From the NCBI GenBank assembly GCA_019916065.1, contig CM034242.1, positions 45,940,626 through 46,004,625 on the forward strand: a stretch of 64,000 bases of DNA, given 5' to 3'. The position numbers and the translations under genes are program-made. Below the pieces are notes generated by a model. The model saw only the letters and a program-made list of their open reading frames with translations, was not told the origin of the DNA and ran no database searches. Source of the stretch: Vitellaria paradoxa. Lineage: Eukaryota > Streptophyta > Magnoliopsida > Ericales > Sapotaceae. Below, piece by piece: positions 1-13,862 of this stretch; position 1 is the first letter of the stretch; each line of letters begins with the position of its first letter.

Positions 1-2181
1 AGAAGATGAGTGCTATGTGGTCGACATCAGATTTGTTGAAGGAAAGAGAGAAGAAATCAAAATGCAAGTGCGGTGACTCTCGAGGGAAATTGCATTACAG
101 AGCCTGTCAGCCTGATATGTTAAATCTCAATGAAAATGCAAAGCCCTAGCTCCTTCAAAACGCATGGTTTTATTTAGTTGAGAAGCAAATGAGCAATAAT
201 TTTCCAATAAATACTGGAAGCACTTATGTTAGTGTTGAGCATACTAGGAAGCATCTATGGGATTTTTATTGTGTTACTACTAGGTGACTCGATATTTTTA
301 CAACTGGAGATGACTTGTTTCAAAATCGAATTTAACTAAGTAGTAAAATATTTAAATTAGATTATTTCAAAAACTAGTTCATATTCGATTCTGCCAAAAA
401 TTGGCAGAAAAAGGCCTTAAAAAGGACAACATTGGAATGAAGACTAACTGGATTCAGCATGCTTGTCAATGTAAAGCTTCTGAATCCAATTTTGAATAAA
501 TTTTGAATTCCTCCCAGGTGTTCAAGCTGGCATTCATCAATGAAAAAAGGTAGGTTCGTAAAATAATAAACTATGCAGTATACTCGAGGTTCACCCAAGT
601 TCAATTCGATCTTTCAGCTCAATTGAGAGCAATATTAAACATAAAAGAACCGAACACCAACAGCAAATTTAACCTCGTTATATTATTAAATGTAAAATAT
701 CAATCCATTCAATATTAATTCAATGACAAACCCAAGTTCAAGTTATAAGATAAAAAAACTAAACCTGAATAAATTTTTCTCTCGTTAAAAAATCAATCAA
801 ATAAGGGCATAACAAGTCACACCAAAATATTCACCACTAGGCAAGAGCATTGCAATTCGCCCACCAAATTATAATGATAGCAATTAGAAATATCAATGGA
901 ACAGGTATAACTTTCTTTGTGTTAAACAATATCCTTTCCCATCTCCGTCATCATTTTGGGAATAAAAATTTTTCTTATATTTATCTCTATTAAATAATAG
1001 ATTCCCTGTTCCTATCTTTGTTTATCCACCAAACATAAAAATTATCTATATATAAAATAAATAGTAAAAATTGTCATAAATATTATATATATTAAATAAA
1101 AAAACACATTTATAAATATTAAAAATATATATATATAAATAAATAAATATTTAAAGATTTTCATATCCATCCTCATTTGAGAAACACCTTAAAATTTTCA
1201 TACTTGTCCCGCTATTCGTATCCCCACATCTCCTTAAACAGAACGGATGAAACACCTTAAAATTTTCATACTTGTCCCGCTATTTGTATCCCCACATCTC
1301 CTTAAACAGAACGGATGAAGCAAGTACCGCACGATATGAATAATTTTGACATTTCTAGCAGTACTTCAAACCCAACATTCAAAATCAAACATGTACAGGG
1401 AAATAGGCTAAGCCACTCTCATGCCTCCGGCCCTCCCATCAACCTTTAGATCTCATGGTAAAATGGGCAAAAACAAAAGTAAATTTGACAAGAAAGTAAA
1501 AAACACACCAACCAACATACTAACCACCTCCTCTATTTCAATGTCTTCACTATGCATTTGACCACACTGAGTCAATGCTTAAAAATTAAAATGACTGATT
1601 TTACCGTGACCCACAATCACAACAGCAGATTCAGGATTTCTGAAAACCACGAATATATATATATATATATATATAATCCATATTGAACATAATAATATAT
1701 AGGATTCGATGCACAACCGATGCATTTAGTACCGGTGCAGGGCCATTGTGCTTTTTAGCCATTGATTTTGAAACAGAAAATAATTATTCAAGAGCTCCGG
1801 TGATTTGAACAATTTACGCTAGTTCATATCTGTAGTAACCAGTTAAAAAATACTTATCATACACCAGACATGCGCCCGTACATAAATGCACCAGCTTTGC
1901 CCCGAATCCATAATATATATCATCAAGCTCAACCCTATAATACTAGTTGAACAAATGCAATTGCTAAGAAAAATCTGCATCAAGCAAAAACACTACTACT
2001 CGAATCATTTAGCAAAACTCAATTATAGTAATTGTCCTCCAAAAAAAAAAAAAAAAGCCACAAAATTGTCTCAACCGAAATCTCAACATTGATTGTCATC
2101 AGAAGAAAACATAGAAAACTATAAGAAAACGCAAGAACAGAACAGAGAACAGAAGGGAATAAAATTTGAAGAATGGATCGA
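1..2181. other. Intergenic, AT-rich; possible 3' end of a gene at the left edge
   Basis: No complete gene is visible. On the + strand from base 2 a frame runs about 24 codons to a TGA at 74-76 (it includes CYVVDIRFVEGKREEIKMQV), and from base 3 another runs to a TAG near 148. Either could be the last exon of a gene lying to the left, but I recognise neither. The rest is AT-rich sequence with an (AT)n run near 1653-1673 and the 68-bp tandem duplication listed separately. Confidence 0.4.
1182..1317. repeat. 68-bp tandem duplication (2 copies)
   Basis: Two head-to-tail copies, 1182-1249 and 1250-1317, each begin AAACACCTTAAAATTTTC and end AACGGATG. I see one difference between them (ATTCG versus ATTTG). 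The near-identity suggests a recent duplication. Confidence 0.85.
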
Positions 2182-3277
<1,096 letters not shown>

Positions 3278-3475
3278 AAAGCCGCCGCCTGTGAAACAGA
3301 GAAGAACAGCCGAAAAGCTTCGCTAATCTCTTCCCCCTCGACGAGTGGGGGAATCTGTTCGGCGTTTAAATAGGGAGGAGCAAAAAAAACCCTAGGTCGC
3401 GGGAGGAATGGTTAGAGTTGATCCAGCCCAAGCATGCCTTTGGACGGACATGGACCAGTGGACATGGGCCAGTTT
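3278..3475 (-). promoter_or_regulatory. RPS28: RPS28 leader exon and core promoter
   Basis: Reading on the minus strand, a TATA-like TATTTAAA lies at 3365-3372. A telo-box (AAACCCTA on the + strand) is at 3387-3394, and a site-II-type TGGGCC at 3465-3470. A 14-bp near-perfect tandem (GGACATGGACCAGT then GGACATGGGCCAGT) overlaps the site-II element. The telo-box/site-II pair is the known signature of growth-coordinated plant ribosomal protein promoters. The exact start site is inferred. Confidence 0.7.
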
Positions 3476-3519
3476 AAGGACGCCCAAAAGCATAGTTTAA
3501 ATTGGTAGAAATAATATTT

Positions 3520-3656
3520 GGTGTGTTCAGAGCTGTATAAATTTGTAAAAGTTAGTGTTTCGTACTTTGTACAGTAAATTAAAAATTTAGATTTTATAAT
3601 CTTATAATTCGTATTTATAAAGATTTGCAGAATTTTGTATTTTTTTATTTAGCACC
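3520..3656. mobile_element. Tourist-like MITE (family B), degenerate
   Basis: About 137 bp beginning GGTGTGTTCAG and ending TTTAGCACC. It shares its internal order of motifs (ataaa..gt, TAATTCGTATTTATAAAG) with the better copies at 32412-32579 and 49392-49559. The ends have drifted and no clean 3-bp target duplication remains. Confidence 0.5.
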
Positions 3657-3840
3657 AAAAATGCCATTGTTACAATACTTATGATATCTCAACTAGTAAA
3701 ATATTAATTTTGTTTTTCAATGGTATTCGGTCATTAATTTTAGGATACCGAAAATTAATCAAAATGCATGTAAATTGATCCAAACACCCTAAAAATATAT
3801 TATTATGCAATATGTGAAGAGTTAGAATTTTATAGATATA

Positions 3841-3997
3841 GAGGCCGTTTGGTTGGCCAAATTTTAGTAAAAAAGTATAGTAGGAATAAAAAGATGTGAC
3901 ATTAAAGGTGATAAGTGTTAAAATTTTATTGAAAAAAATATAAAAAATAGTTAAAAATTAATAAATTTTGATAAATTTTGGTAGACCAAATGGAACC
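3841..3997. mobile_element. Tourist/PIF-Harbinger-like MITE with TSD ATA
   Basis: A 157-bp element with inverted ends GAGGCCGTTTGG and (complement of the right end) GGTTCCATTTGG. It is flanked by the 3-bp direct repeat ATA (3838-3840 and 3998-4000). Terminal GTTTGG-type repeats and a 3-bp target duplication are typical of Tourist MITEs. Confidence 0.7.
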
Positions 3998-4000
3998 ATA

Positions 4001-4789
4001 AGTTACGGTGGTATAATAATTTATAAAAATTTAAAATATTAGACCCCAAAGTGGGCTTTTTTGTTGATCCGTTAATCGGGCTATCTTGTGGTGTTGTAAA
4101 TTTAAATTGGGACTCTATCGATTGGGGCCCATAAAGGGCTTAAATATTTTCCTTTTCCCGGCCCCACAATCATTAAAATTAATAATATTTTATTATTTTA
4201 CTTCTGAAAATGAAATAACAAATAATATACAAACTAATTATTAATAAAAAATATATAATATAAAAAATAAAACCCTAATTTATAAATTATCAAAATAATT
4301 GAAACAAATATTTTAACGTTGTCGTTTCAACATCTCAACATATGAGGTGAACTTAATTAAAATATTTGTATAATTCTAAACATAATCATGGTGGAATAAA
4401 TAATTACATATTTTTAGATATTAAGGTGCATTTTGTGAATTGAAAATCGCTGAAAAATTTTAGAAATTTTTAAAAATTATTTATTTTTTACTTCATTACA
4501 TAAATTAAAAATTCCTAAATTATCTCAAATTATTTAATCTCTTGTCACTCCAAACACCTTTTATAATTAATTAAAAAAGTTAGTTTATTAAATTTTAAGA
4601 CAAGTTATATTAATATTTCTATACATAATTACTAAATATTTTTTAATTATTTAGAAATTTTCAAGAATTTTTAGTTATTTGATAAAAAGTTAGAAAAATT
4701 TTTAAAAATTTATAATTGTTTGATTAAAAAAGATTAAAAAATTTTTAATAATTTTTAAGAGCACAGAAAAATAAAAATTATTAAATATT
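4001..4789. other. Intergenic, no gene seen
   Basis: AT-rich spacer between the divergent RPS28 and eIF5-mimic genes. It holds a short GC-richer patch around 4035-4165 with GGGCCCAT/GTGGGC words and another MITE-like stretch around 4438-4558 ending CACTCCAAACACC. No coding potential is visible. Confidence 0.6.
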
Positions 4790-5139
4790 TTTGTAAACTT
4801 CCAAACGGGCCCTGGAAGGCCCAGTTATCAAACGGAGCTTAATACGCACGCGCTTTGTGCACGGCTCTGCTCAACCCACGCGTGGGTCCTTGTGGCCACT
4901 TTTTCCCGTTTCACACGCACGCCCAATCGGAGAGCCAGCAATAAGAGAAATTATTAAATGTATATTATTATATTATGGCTGCTTTCTCTCTCTAAATATA
5001 AATATCTATAATTCTTCTATCGGGAGGCAATTAATCGGGGTTCCGCGATTTCTTTCTTTCTTTCTCTCTTTGTAAATCGCAGATCAAGCGCAGAGAGTAG
5101 CAGATCCACCTTTGCTTCGATTCATTTCGGTCTTGGTTT
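4790..5139 (+). promoter_or_regulatory. Promoter and 5' leader of the eIF5-mimic gene
   Basis: A GC-richer block with GGGCCC and AAGGCCCAGT words near 4806-4825 precedes a TATA-like TAAATATAAATA at 4993-5004. A pyrimidine-rich leader (TTTC repeats around 5050-5070) leads to the ATG at 5140. The arrangement (TATA, ~30 bp, CT-rich leader) is typical of plant promoters. The start site is inferred. Confidence 0.55.
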
Positions 5140-5598
5140 ATGAGGTTTCCTCTCCTTCTTCCTTAATCTCTGTATCTCTGTCTCTATCTATCTTTGCTTT
5201 TCAGATTCATTGTCTCTTTTGTTACTCAGATCAGCTCTTTGATGAAGTATTTTCCAATAATCTTCCTTTTCTTTTCGCTTTGTTGGGTCCTCTCTCTCTC
5301 TCTTTCTATATATATGTGTGTGTGTGTGTGTGGAGAGTATTCAAGATTTAATTTTGAATGATAATATGTACGAGTTTGTATATGGTTGGTGGACAAGGGT
5401 TCTGTATTTTGTTTTTGTTTAAATAATCTTTGATTTTTATTTCTTTTTTCTTCTTAAAAAGTTAAGGAAATTGTATCAGATTGTAATTGGCATGAAGTCC
5501 GTGTTTTGTTTCCAATTTTTTGTTTCACGTTGATGTGTGATTTGCTGCTATCCATTTACCAAATCATTGGCATGATTTTGCTTCTTCTTCTTGTTATT

Positions 5599-5634
<36 letters not shown>

Positions 5635-8600
5635 GTTGTTGCTGGTGGTGGTGGTAGGAGCAGTTTGTTGTCCGTGCCTTTTCTTTTTCTTTAATTTCCT
5701 GGGATCCAGTCACTAATTTACATTTTTTTTTTAACCATCTTTGCAGCTCGAAGGAGAAACCCACTCTTGGGTAAGTTCTTATTTTTACCGGTCACTTGGA
5801 TGTACTGCTATTAGTCTCTCTTGTGCCATATTTTGATTTGCATTTTGTGCAGCATTAAATGTCACTAGAGCACAATTCCATTTTTATTGTTCTTCGGTGA
5901 TTTTTCCTGATTGTTAGTTCACAGGAATTGACACTCAAAGCTTTTATAAGCAGTATGGCTTGAAACCCCCCCCCCCCCTTATTATTATTTGGAACTACCT
6001 TATGCTTGGGAAGATTAAGCACACAGCATTTTCAGTTGTTATTGTTCTTCAGTGATTGTTAGTTCACAGGAACTGATGCTCAAAGCTTTTATAAGCAATA
6101 TGGCATGAAACCCCCCCTTATTGTTTGGAACTACCTTATGCTTGGTAAGGTTAAGCACACACAATTTTCACCCAAGCGATTGGGTGCTAATTTTATATGA
6201 GTGCATGTATCATTGTCTTGGTGATCTCTCTTATTGACTGCAACCAGTGCATCTTTGCCTTTTGTGGTTTCTATTATTGACTGCCCCATAATGAAATTTT
6301 GCCCTTTTAGAATGTTTTTATATATCTTTGTCAACGATATGATTTATGTGTCTTTCATATGCAATTGTGTATCAAAATAGTCCATGTGAATTGAACTAGA
6401 CTTATTGGTTGGCTGTAATGTTGCATGAACCAATATGATAAGGTCAATTGGTCATGGTTATCTCACCAATATGATATGGTTTTGGTTATCTCATTCTTTG
6501 CTTTCTGCCATGGCCTCATGCAATATGATTATGGTTATCTCGTTCTTTGACTGCCGTGGCCTGTAATTTTTTTAATGAGCACCAAATAATTGTTATGGGA
6601 CTTGAGACAGTGGGGACATGTCAAAAAAACAAATATATATTTTACATATATGGAACATGTGAGTGTTAGTCATGGCTAACGATGGCACTCCTCTTACATA
6701 TATACATTTGTTTTATATTACAAATACATTTATGTCTCATTTATATTTGTTTTAGAAGATTTTCTTCATATATAAATTGAAAAATCGAGTTTCAAAATTC
6801 CTCACAACAAAAAAAAACAAAGGAGAAAGCATTAATAGAAATAAATTCATGTTGTCACTAATCATAAGTTTTTGTCTTCAAAATTACTTTGTTTTATGTG
6901 TGGCGGTCACGAGTGTTCCTCACTTTCTTATTCTAAAAATAAGTGAAAAAATAGTACAGCACGTTTCAACGAATGTCTGTCAAGTTTTGGTGTTCAAGAT
7001 GGACACAACATGGGTAGACCATCTTCTTAGAGGTGTCCATTCCTTCCCAAAAAATCCGGCACTGGGACTTCCTTATCTGTTGCTAGCTTGAAAATTTTTG
7101 AGAAAAGGTACTTTGGACTGCTATTCCTGTCCCAGCTATACGTCCAATATTTAATTCTGTCACCCCTACCAACATGCTACACCAAATTCTCAGTAAATAT
7201 TTCCCACAACTGGCTAATTCGCTTCCAAAAGCTCACTCCATAAGCCTCTTTCAGTGGAAAAGAATACAACTCTCCCCATTCAAGGACATATTTGTAGGCA
7301 ACCACCCTCCACCAAAGCCTCTCTTTCTCAGTGGCGAACCTCCAAAGCCAATGCTATCCCTAGGGTCTATGTTGGTAACTCTATTTGCTATGATGTGGAA
7401 AAGAATACCACTCTCCCCATTCAAGGCCATATTTGCAGGCAACCACCCTCCACCAAAGCCTCTTTTTCTCATTGGCGAACCTCCAAAGCCAATGCTATCA
7501 CTAGGGTCTATGTTGGTAACTCTATTTGCTATCAGTGGAAAAGAATACCACTCTTCCCATTCAAGGCCATATTTGCAGGCAGCTACCCTCCACCAAAGCC
7601 TTTCTTTCTCATTGGCGAATCTCCAAAGCCAATGCTATCACTAGGTTCTATGTTGGTAACTCTATTTGCTTTCTGATACCTTGGCGTCTGTTTGACTTTA
7701 AACTTAATGCTTCTGAACATGTTTTTTTTGTTTTTTTGTTTTTTTTTTTTGGCAATTACAGTGGCACGCGGATTAAGACCCGCAAACGGAATATTGCAGC
7801 TCCACTGGACCCTGCAACATTTGCGGATGCAGTGGTCCAGATTTATCTGGATAATGCTGGTGATCTGGTAGCTTAACATATTCAAAAATCCTAGCACACA
7901 TTTCTATGTCTAGCTCTATGCGTGTTTGCATTTGCTTTTGCGTGTATTTGATCATTCTCTACCTAAAGAGGCAGTTATGTACATACAGGAACTTGTTGCA
8001 AAGAGCATTGAATCTTCAGACCTTAATTTCTCAAGATACGGTGACACTTTCTTTGAGGCAAGTTTTATTATTATTATTATTATTATTTTTTGGCAATTAT
8101 TTGAAGTTTGGATGAAACAGGAGTTCCTAATATATCACAAATTTCTATTTTTATTTTTTGGATAAGTAAGTTCATGTGCGATAATAACACTTGTTAATGT
8201 GGTTGATTCCTTTTTTTTTTGGGGGGGGGGGGGGCGGGGGGAATATGTATCCTATATTTATTGGTGTAGGTAGTGTTCATATGAGAAAAAGAAATTACCT
8301 ACCGAAAATTATGGTCCTAGATTATTACTGTGAAAAAATTTAAATGAATGTCCAGAACTGAAAAATTAACACTACTTTTTGTTAATTGTTACTGTTAATT
8401 TTTAATTTTTTGTCCAAGTGGTTGAGTATTTTGGGCAGAAAACTTAATGCATAGTTATTTAATTATGGTGAAAATTGTTGACTATATTAAGTGAGTTAAG
8501 ATAATCAGCGTCTGGGATTTTAGTTGGATTTCTTTAACTAAAATTCCACTTCTAATTTCTCTTGTTATTTATATTCACATTATAAATTTTCTTCTCACAA

Positions 8601-11600
8601 TGAACCCTAAGGTTGTGTTTGGATCACAGATTTTTGAAAAGAAAAAAAAAATGGATGGGAGTTCAAATTACTTATATATACTCATTCAAATTACTTATAT
8701 ATACTCATTTGTGATTAATCAAATGAAAATTATTTTTTTTTGACAAATCTCTATTTATTTTGTTTTATTTTATTTTATTCTAAACCAACAAAAAGAAATA
8801 AATAAATTTTGTGTCTTTATATTCATTTTTTTTTTCTTATCTTTTCCCTCATTGAAGTTCCAAAGAAATCCTAATTGACGTAGGGATTTAGATATTTGGG
8901 TTGCTAAATTTAGTTGCTAAAATGGGAAGGACATGAATTATACAACCTGAGTCAGTAATATATTGGCATTTTTGGTGATCCTGTTTTGGTCCTTAGATCG
9001 TATTCAATTTCCTTATTAATTTAATTCCAATTCCTTTACCTTTTTGGATGCTGGTGTGATCATATGTACTTTGCTACCACAGGTTGTATTCACTGGTGGG
9101 CGTACACAACCTGGCACAACTAAACCTGAGGAGGGGGAGCGACACTCTTACTCTATAATAGACTGTGAGCCTAAACGTGAAGCCATTTTACCATCTGTAA
9201 TCTATATACAAAAGATCTTGCGACGACGAGCTTTTCTTATAAAGAATCTTGAAAATGTCATGCAAAGATTCCTGCAGTCACTGGAGCTTTTTGAGGAAAA
9301 TGGGAGAAAGAAGCTGGCTATTTTCACAGCACTTGCATTCTCACAGAAGCTGTCAGGTCTTCCCCCAGAGACCGTGTTTCATCCACTGCTCAAGGATAAT
9401 CTTGTGGCCAAAGGGCTAGTTCTTTCTTTTATAACAGATTTCTTCAAGGAATATTTAATTGATAACAGCCTGGATGATTTGATTGCAATTTTGAAGCGCG
9501 GTAAAATGGAGGACAACCTTCTTGACTTCTTCCCACCCTCAAAGCGGTCTGCTGAAGCATTTTCTGAGCATTTCACGTAAGGTTTTCTCTCCCCCCCCCC
9601 CTTCTCTCTCTCTCTCTCTCTCTATGTGGAAAGGATAAGATCACGACAGTTTAGAATCTTGAGATAGTGCGCGCTCTGCTTGCTTAATACAATTCCCATG
9701 ACTTTTGTGCTGTTTATAGATGGGATTATCGGATGTGGCAGCTAGGAAGAATAAGCCCTCTATTAGATTTGGCTCTCTTGTTGTTCTTGTGTTCCACACT
9801 TTATTTCCTCATCAGATATATTACATATTTTGGGTGATTTTGTTGTGGTGATGTCATGAGAAGTTTATTGGCTGCAAAGGACTATGGATTGAAGGATTGT
9901 TTTATTTTATGGACTATATTACAGTATAGATGGTTTGGTTTTAGTGAAATTACATGGGCGTGCCTGTTTGAATTTTTTAGAGCAATTAATGGAATGAATT
10001 ACCTCTAGTATATTGGAAAAATTTTGAGATCTTTTGCTGTCCCCTTAGTATCCTTGACTTGGAACAGTAATAACACAAAACAGGAAACAACATTCCATTG
10101 TTTCTGAAGTTCAGTTCTGTTCAATTATTATTATTATTATTTTTTTTTTAACTGAAATTGTTTCTGGAAAACAAAACCATGGTTGTGCAGGTTTTATGGA
10201 ACAATATAGGTGCATGATTTTTTGTTCTTTTTTGTTTTGTTTTGTAAATTTTAGAATAGAAACTATCCTTTAAAAACCTCACCAAACATGTCCCCACCTT
10301 GTCATTTCTTGTGCTATCAAAGCATAGTTTATTTTATGGACTAGCTAGGTGCTTTTTGGTTTAATATAGGTGCATAATTTCATTTGTCATATTTTTGGTA
10401 TATCATCATCAAAGTTGTGCATGAGGCTAGTTGGGCTCCTATGTTGATCCTGGAATGAATTTGTACCTTTCTGTTTTAATATGGATATGTTCCTTTTTTT
10501 TTTTTTGGGTCACTGGGATTTGTTCTCAACAAGTTTAGTTGGAATTTGTACCTACATTAACATATTTTCTCCTCAGCAAGGCAGGTTTGATACCATTGGT
10601 GGAATATAATGAGAAGAAGATATTTGAGGTGAAACTGAAAGAAATGAAATCTGCCCTGACAACCCAGATAGCAGAGGAGGCTGATATATCTGAAGTCATA
10701 GAAACAGTGAGGCAGCATGTAAAGGATGCTAAATTACCGGACATTGAGGCTGTGCGGGTTTTATGGGATGTTATAATGGATGCAGTTCAGTGGTCTGGGA
10801 AGAACCAACAGCAGAATGCTAACGCTGCCCTCCGACAGGTATATCTTATGTATTAGATTACTTAGTGTGCCATAAAAATTCTCGTCTTTTAATCTTTTGA
10901 TATTTTCTTGACTTTATGACTTGTTTGACTACACTGCTTCATTTGTTTGCTGAGAGGTTTTACTTGTCTGTTTTGCCCAAAACAATAAAAAAAAATACCT
11001 CTTTAGTCACTTTTATTAGTTTTATGAAAATTTTGGACGATGTTTCACCTATTGAATGTGTTAATGATTATGGTGCATCCCAAGGTATTCAGTCATAATT
11101 TGTTATTTTTGACCTTTTAGGGTTGAGGGCCAGCTGAATTACTGAAGTTGACCATTTTTCATATTTTTATATTGTTGAGGATATAAAATTATAGTGTAAC
11201 AAAAGGTCAAAACAGTTTGAATTTTTAGGTGAGATGGTGGCTAACAATTTAACCTATTAGCCACTTTCTTGCCTGAAAGGTGAAGTTGTTAAAGTGGCAG
11301 CATTATTAGTTATACTAATATCTTATACTTTCAAGTTTCAACATGGCCTCCTCACTTGTGGCCATGCATAATGTTTTTTTCTTTTTTGGAACTGGCTGGA
11401 ATCGTGCAAACATTAGCGCTATCGAATTGCTGGTAAGGTTTGATTTCAAAACTTTTGACTGCATTAATATTACGTTAAAATGTTATTAACTATTATCATT
11501 TAAAACTCGAGCTATTATGGAGGGGCAACTTTATTGCTTCTATTATTTTATTTGTTCTCAACATAATGCATGACTTGTAAACACAGAAAATGTCCTACAA

Positions 11601-13862
11601 ATTATGGAGATATCAATTTAAAATTCATATACTGTTAGTATATGTATTAATTCATGCTTATAAATCTAATAAAACCCTCCAAGAACCATTATAAACGCAA
11701 TAGAGGTGATTCTGAATGAAAAGCTTGCCTGTCAGTAACATTTGTGAGAGTTGTGCAATGGATAAAAAAATTCACAATTTCAGTTTCTGCTTCTGTGATG
11801 TTACACCTGAAATTGCTTCATGGCAACCATTACCACTGCAACAAACACTGCCATTACTTAAACCTTGATAGTGTATAGGTTTTTCCCCTCATTTGTACGC
11901 AAGTCATACCTCCTTGGTACCTTCATGCTCTCTCTCTCTCTCTATATATATATATATTATCCTATCCTTACCCATAAGAAAAGGGGGTGAATCTTTTTTG
12001 TGCTAGTTTCCCCAACTTATGACACGAATTAAGCAAATCTCTTGTGAATGCCCCTAATGTGCTTTAGGAAGATTGCATTTGGTACTCTCTTATTTTGAGC
12101 CGTAGGAGAATCCGGATCATACCTTGATTTCAAAATTTATTACTAATTATTTTCACATTTTCATGATCATGGTAAAGAAAGGAATAAGGATAAGTTCCCT
12201 CTTCTGACATACATCATGTTCACACACCCAAAAAAAAAAAATGTCAAAGTTTATAGGTGAATTGCTATCTACTTGTTCCTGGGGTGGGGCATATCATTTA
12301 TTCGTCAATAAACCACACTACAGCAAAATTGCTTGGACATTTGCCTAACATGAGACTTCCATGTAGCAATCGTTAAATTAGATGCCACTGAATCTACATT
12401 GATCCTACTTCTTGGTTCACAGATGGAGTCCTATATTAAATATGCTTGTTGCTCAGTGTGAGGAGTTGCTGCTGACTCAAAATGTTGATGAATGTCTCTT
12501 TAATGTTCAGGTGAAAAAATGGGCAAATTTATTGAATACTTTCTGCACCAGTGGAAAGCTTGAGCTGGAACTCATTTACAAAGTCCAGGTCCAATGCTAT
12601 GAGGACACAAAGCTGATGAAGTTGTTCCCTGAAATTGTGAGATCTCTGTATGACCAGGATGTGCTTGCAGAAGATACCATTCTTCACTGGTTTCGTAAAG
12701 GAACAAACCCCAAAGGGAGGTATGGTCCCATTATTGGTTTGCTATAGTTTTTGTGATCATTCAAGTTGAAATATAATTTCATACATCTTTAGTGTTTTGC
12801 TAATTGAAATATGTTCGTCCATCCATTTTTTTAGTTATTTTCTTTAAAGTCGTGGCATGATCATGTGAGAACGTCTGTAATATATATTTTACATTTTATT
12901 TCCTTTATTTATCTATTTTACAGAAACAGGCGATGGAGTGTGAGTTGAACCCAGGTCATAAGACCTAGGTGGGGTGCTTTTCCCCCCGGATTATGCCCTT
13001 TTTCTAGATTAGGTAATGGAGAGGAGGGGGGAAAAAATTGGTATAGAGTTTTTTTTTTTTTTTTGGTTTATAGTCAAAATAAAGTGCACAAGTGAATCAT
13101 AGGCCATTGGACAAAGTGCTGTTTGAAGCAACTGATACCGTGTTGCCTTAAAAAATGTTGGTGCAAACATCAAATTCTTTAGTAATCTTAAAAAATTTTG
13201 GAGGCTTATGTTATCATTAAGCAAAGCAAGAAAATAATGTCATGTTTTCACATTTTTTGTTTATTCCCTTTACTAGGGCAAGAGGGCCCTTTAGGCTTAG
13301 TGATCATGGGTTGCCTCTGTACAAATATGGGTGAGTTTGGAGTGAGATAAAATGAGATAAATTGAGAGTTCGTAATGCGTGCAGTGAAAGAAAAAAGTTG
13401 ATGTGATATAAAGTTAACAGAGATTTATAAAGTTTTTTGGAGTTTGTTTGCAAATCAAACGGAGCCTATGTATGTTTTTCTTGTTATCTTAGAATTCTTT
13501 TGGGCCATCATGATGATTGCCAATATCATTTAGGATTGAACTCAGGTTCCCTATTGGCACGGTTCACTTTGCACGATGTGAAAAATAGAGCAGGCTATTT
13601 TTGTGGATATCTGAATTTGTAAGTGCTGAATGTTAAATTTTTGATTGGTGGTTAGGCTTTTAACTTCTCGGGTTTTATTTTTAAGGCCCCCCACTGCCAT
13701 TTTGAAATTATTTATTTCCCTTGTTTTTGGTAGGCGATTTATTCCCATTGATCATGTTTGTCAACTTATTGCGGTTTGGTTTGTGAATGGTTCAGGCAAA
13801 CCTTTGTGAAAGCTCTGGAGCCCTTTGTAAAATGGCTTGAAGAGGCTGAAGAAGAGGAATAA
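5140..13862 (+). CDS. eIF5-mimic protein / basic leucine zipper and W2 domain-containing protein, 411 aa
   Basis: Eight coding exons: 5140-5144, 5747-5770, 7762-7867, 7989-8057, 9083-9576, 10577-10838, 12511-12719, 13796-13862 (1236 nt, 411 aa). The product starts MSSKEKPTLGGTRIKTRKRN, carries a helical MIF4G/HEAT-like body (DPATFADAVVQIYLDNAGDL, LKDNLVAKGLVLSFITDFFK) and ends with a W2 domain (YDQDVLAEDTILHWF, FVKWLEEAEEEE). Length and sequence match the plant 5MP/BZW family. In animals these proteins bind eIF2 and eIF3 and compete with eIF5, lowering initiation and tuning start-codon choice; the plant role is inferred. Oddities: the first coding exon holds only ATGAG, the second is 24 nt, and intron 4 has a GC donor (GAG|GCAAGT at 8057/8058). 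The introns carry a minisatellite and a MITE. The gene is convergent with the chromomethylase. Confidence 0.93.
5285..5340. repeat. Compound microsatellite (CT/TA/TG) in intron 1
   Basis: A CT run is followed by a short TATA stretch and (TG)n up to about 5333, inside the first intron of the eIF5-mimic gene. It is likely polymorphic. Confidence 0.8.
5595..5655. repeat. Trinucleotide repeat (ATT)n then GTT/GGT units in intron 1
   Basis: A run of ATT triplets with single interruptions passes into GTT and then GGT triplets before the intron 1 acceptor. It is intronic, so the triplet periodicity has no coding meaning. Confidence 0.8.
5886..6175. repeat. Imperfect tandem duplication (~135-155 bp units) with poly-C tract in intron 2
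   Basis: Two adjacent copies start ATTGTTCTTC (5886 and 6041) and share TTGTTAGTTCACAGGAA, CTTTTATAAGCA and GGAACTACCTTATGCTTGG. The first copy contains a longer C run (5967-5980) and extra ATT triplets, which explains the different unit lengths. Confidence 0.75.
7255..7675. repeat. Minisatellite, 3 copies of a 140/141-bp unit, in intron 2 of the eIF5-mimic gene
   Basis: Units begin TGGAAAAGAATAC at 7255, 7396 and 7536 and end at CTCTATTTGCT. They differ at a handful of positions. The first two periods are 141 and 140 bp, so long frames run through on both strands. Those frames match no protein I know and sit wholly inside an intron, so I treat them as by-products of the repeat. Confidence 0.9.
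13329..13466. mobile_element. Tourist-like MITE, family A, in intron 7 of the eIF5-mimic gene
   Basis: A 138-bp element starting GGGTGAGTTTGGAGT and ending CAAACGGAGCC, flanked by TAT (13326-13328 and 13467-13469). The core AATGCGTGCAGTGAAAGAAA and TGTGATATAAAGTTAACAGA recur at 30189-30316 and, inverted, at 45689-45840 and 54528-54665. Confidence 0.8.

Noticed and set aside
7174..7676. Overlapping long frames in both orientations (up to 156 codons)
   Set aside because: They arise from three copies of a minisatellite unit inside intron 2 of the eIF5-mimic gene and match no family I know.
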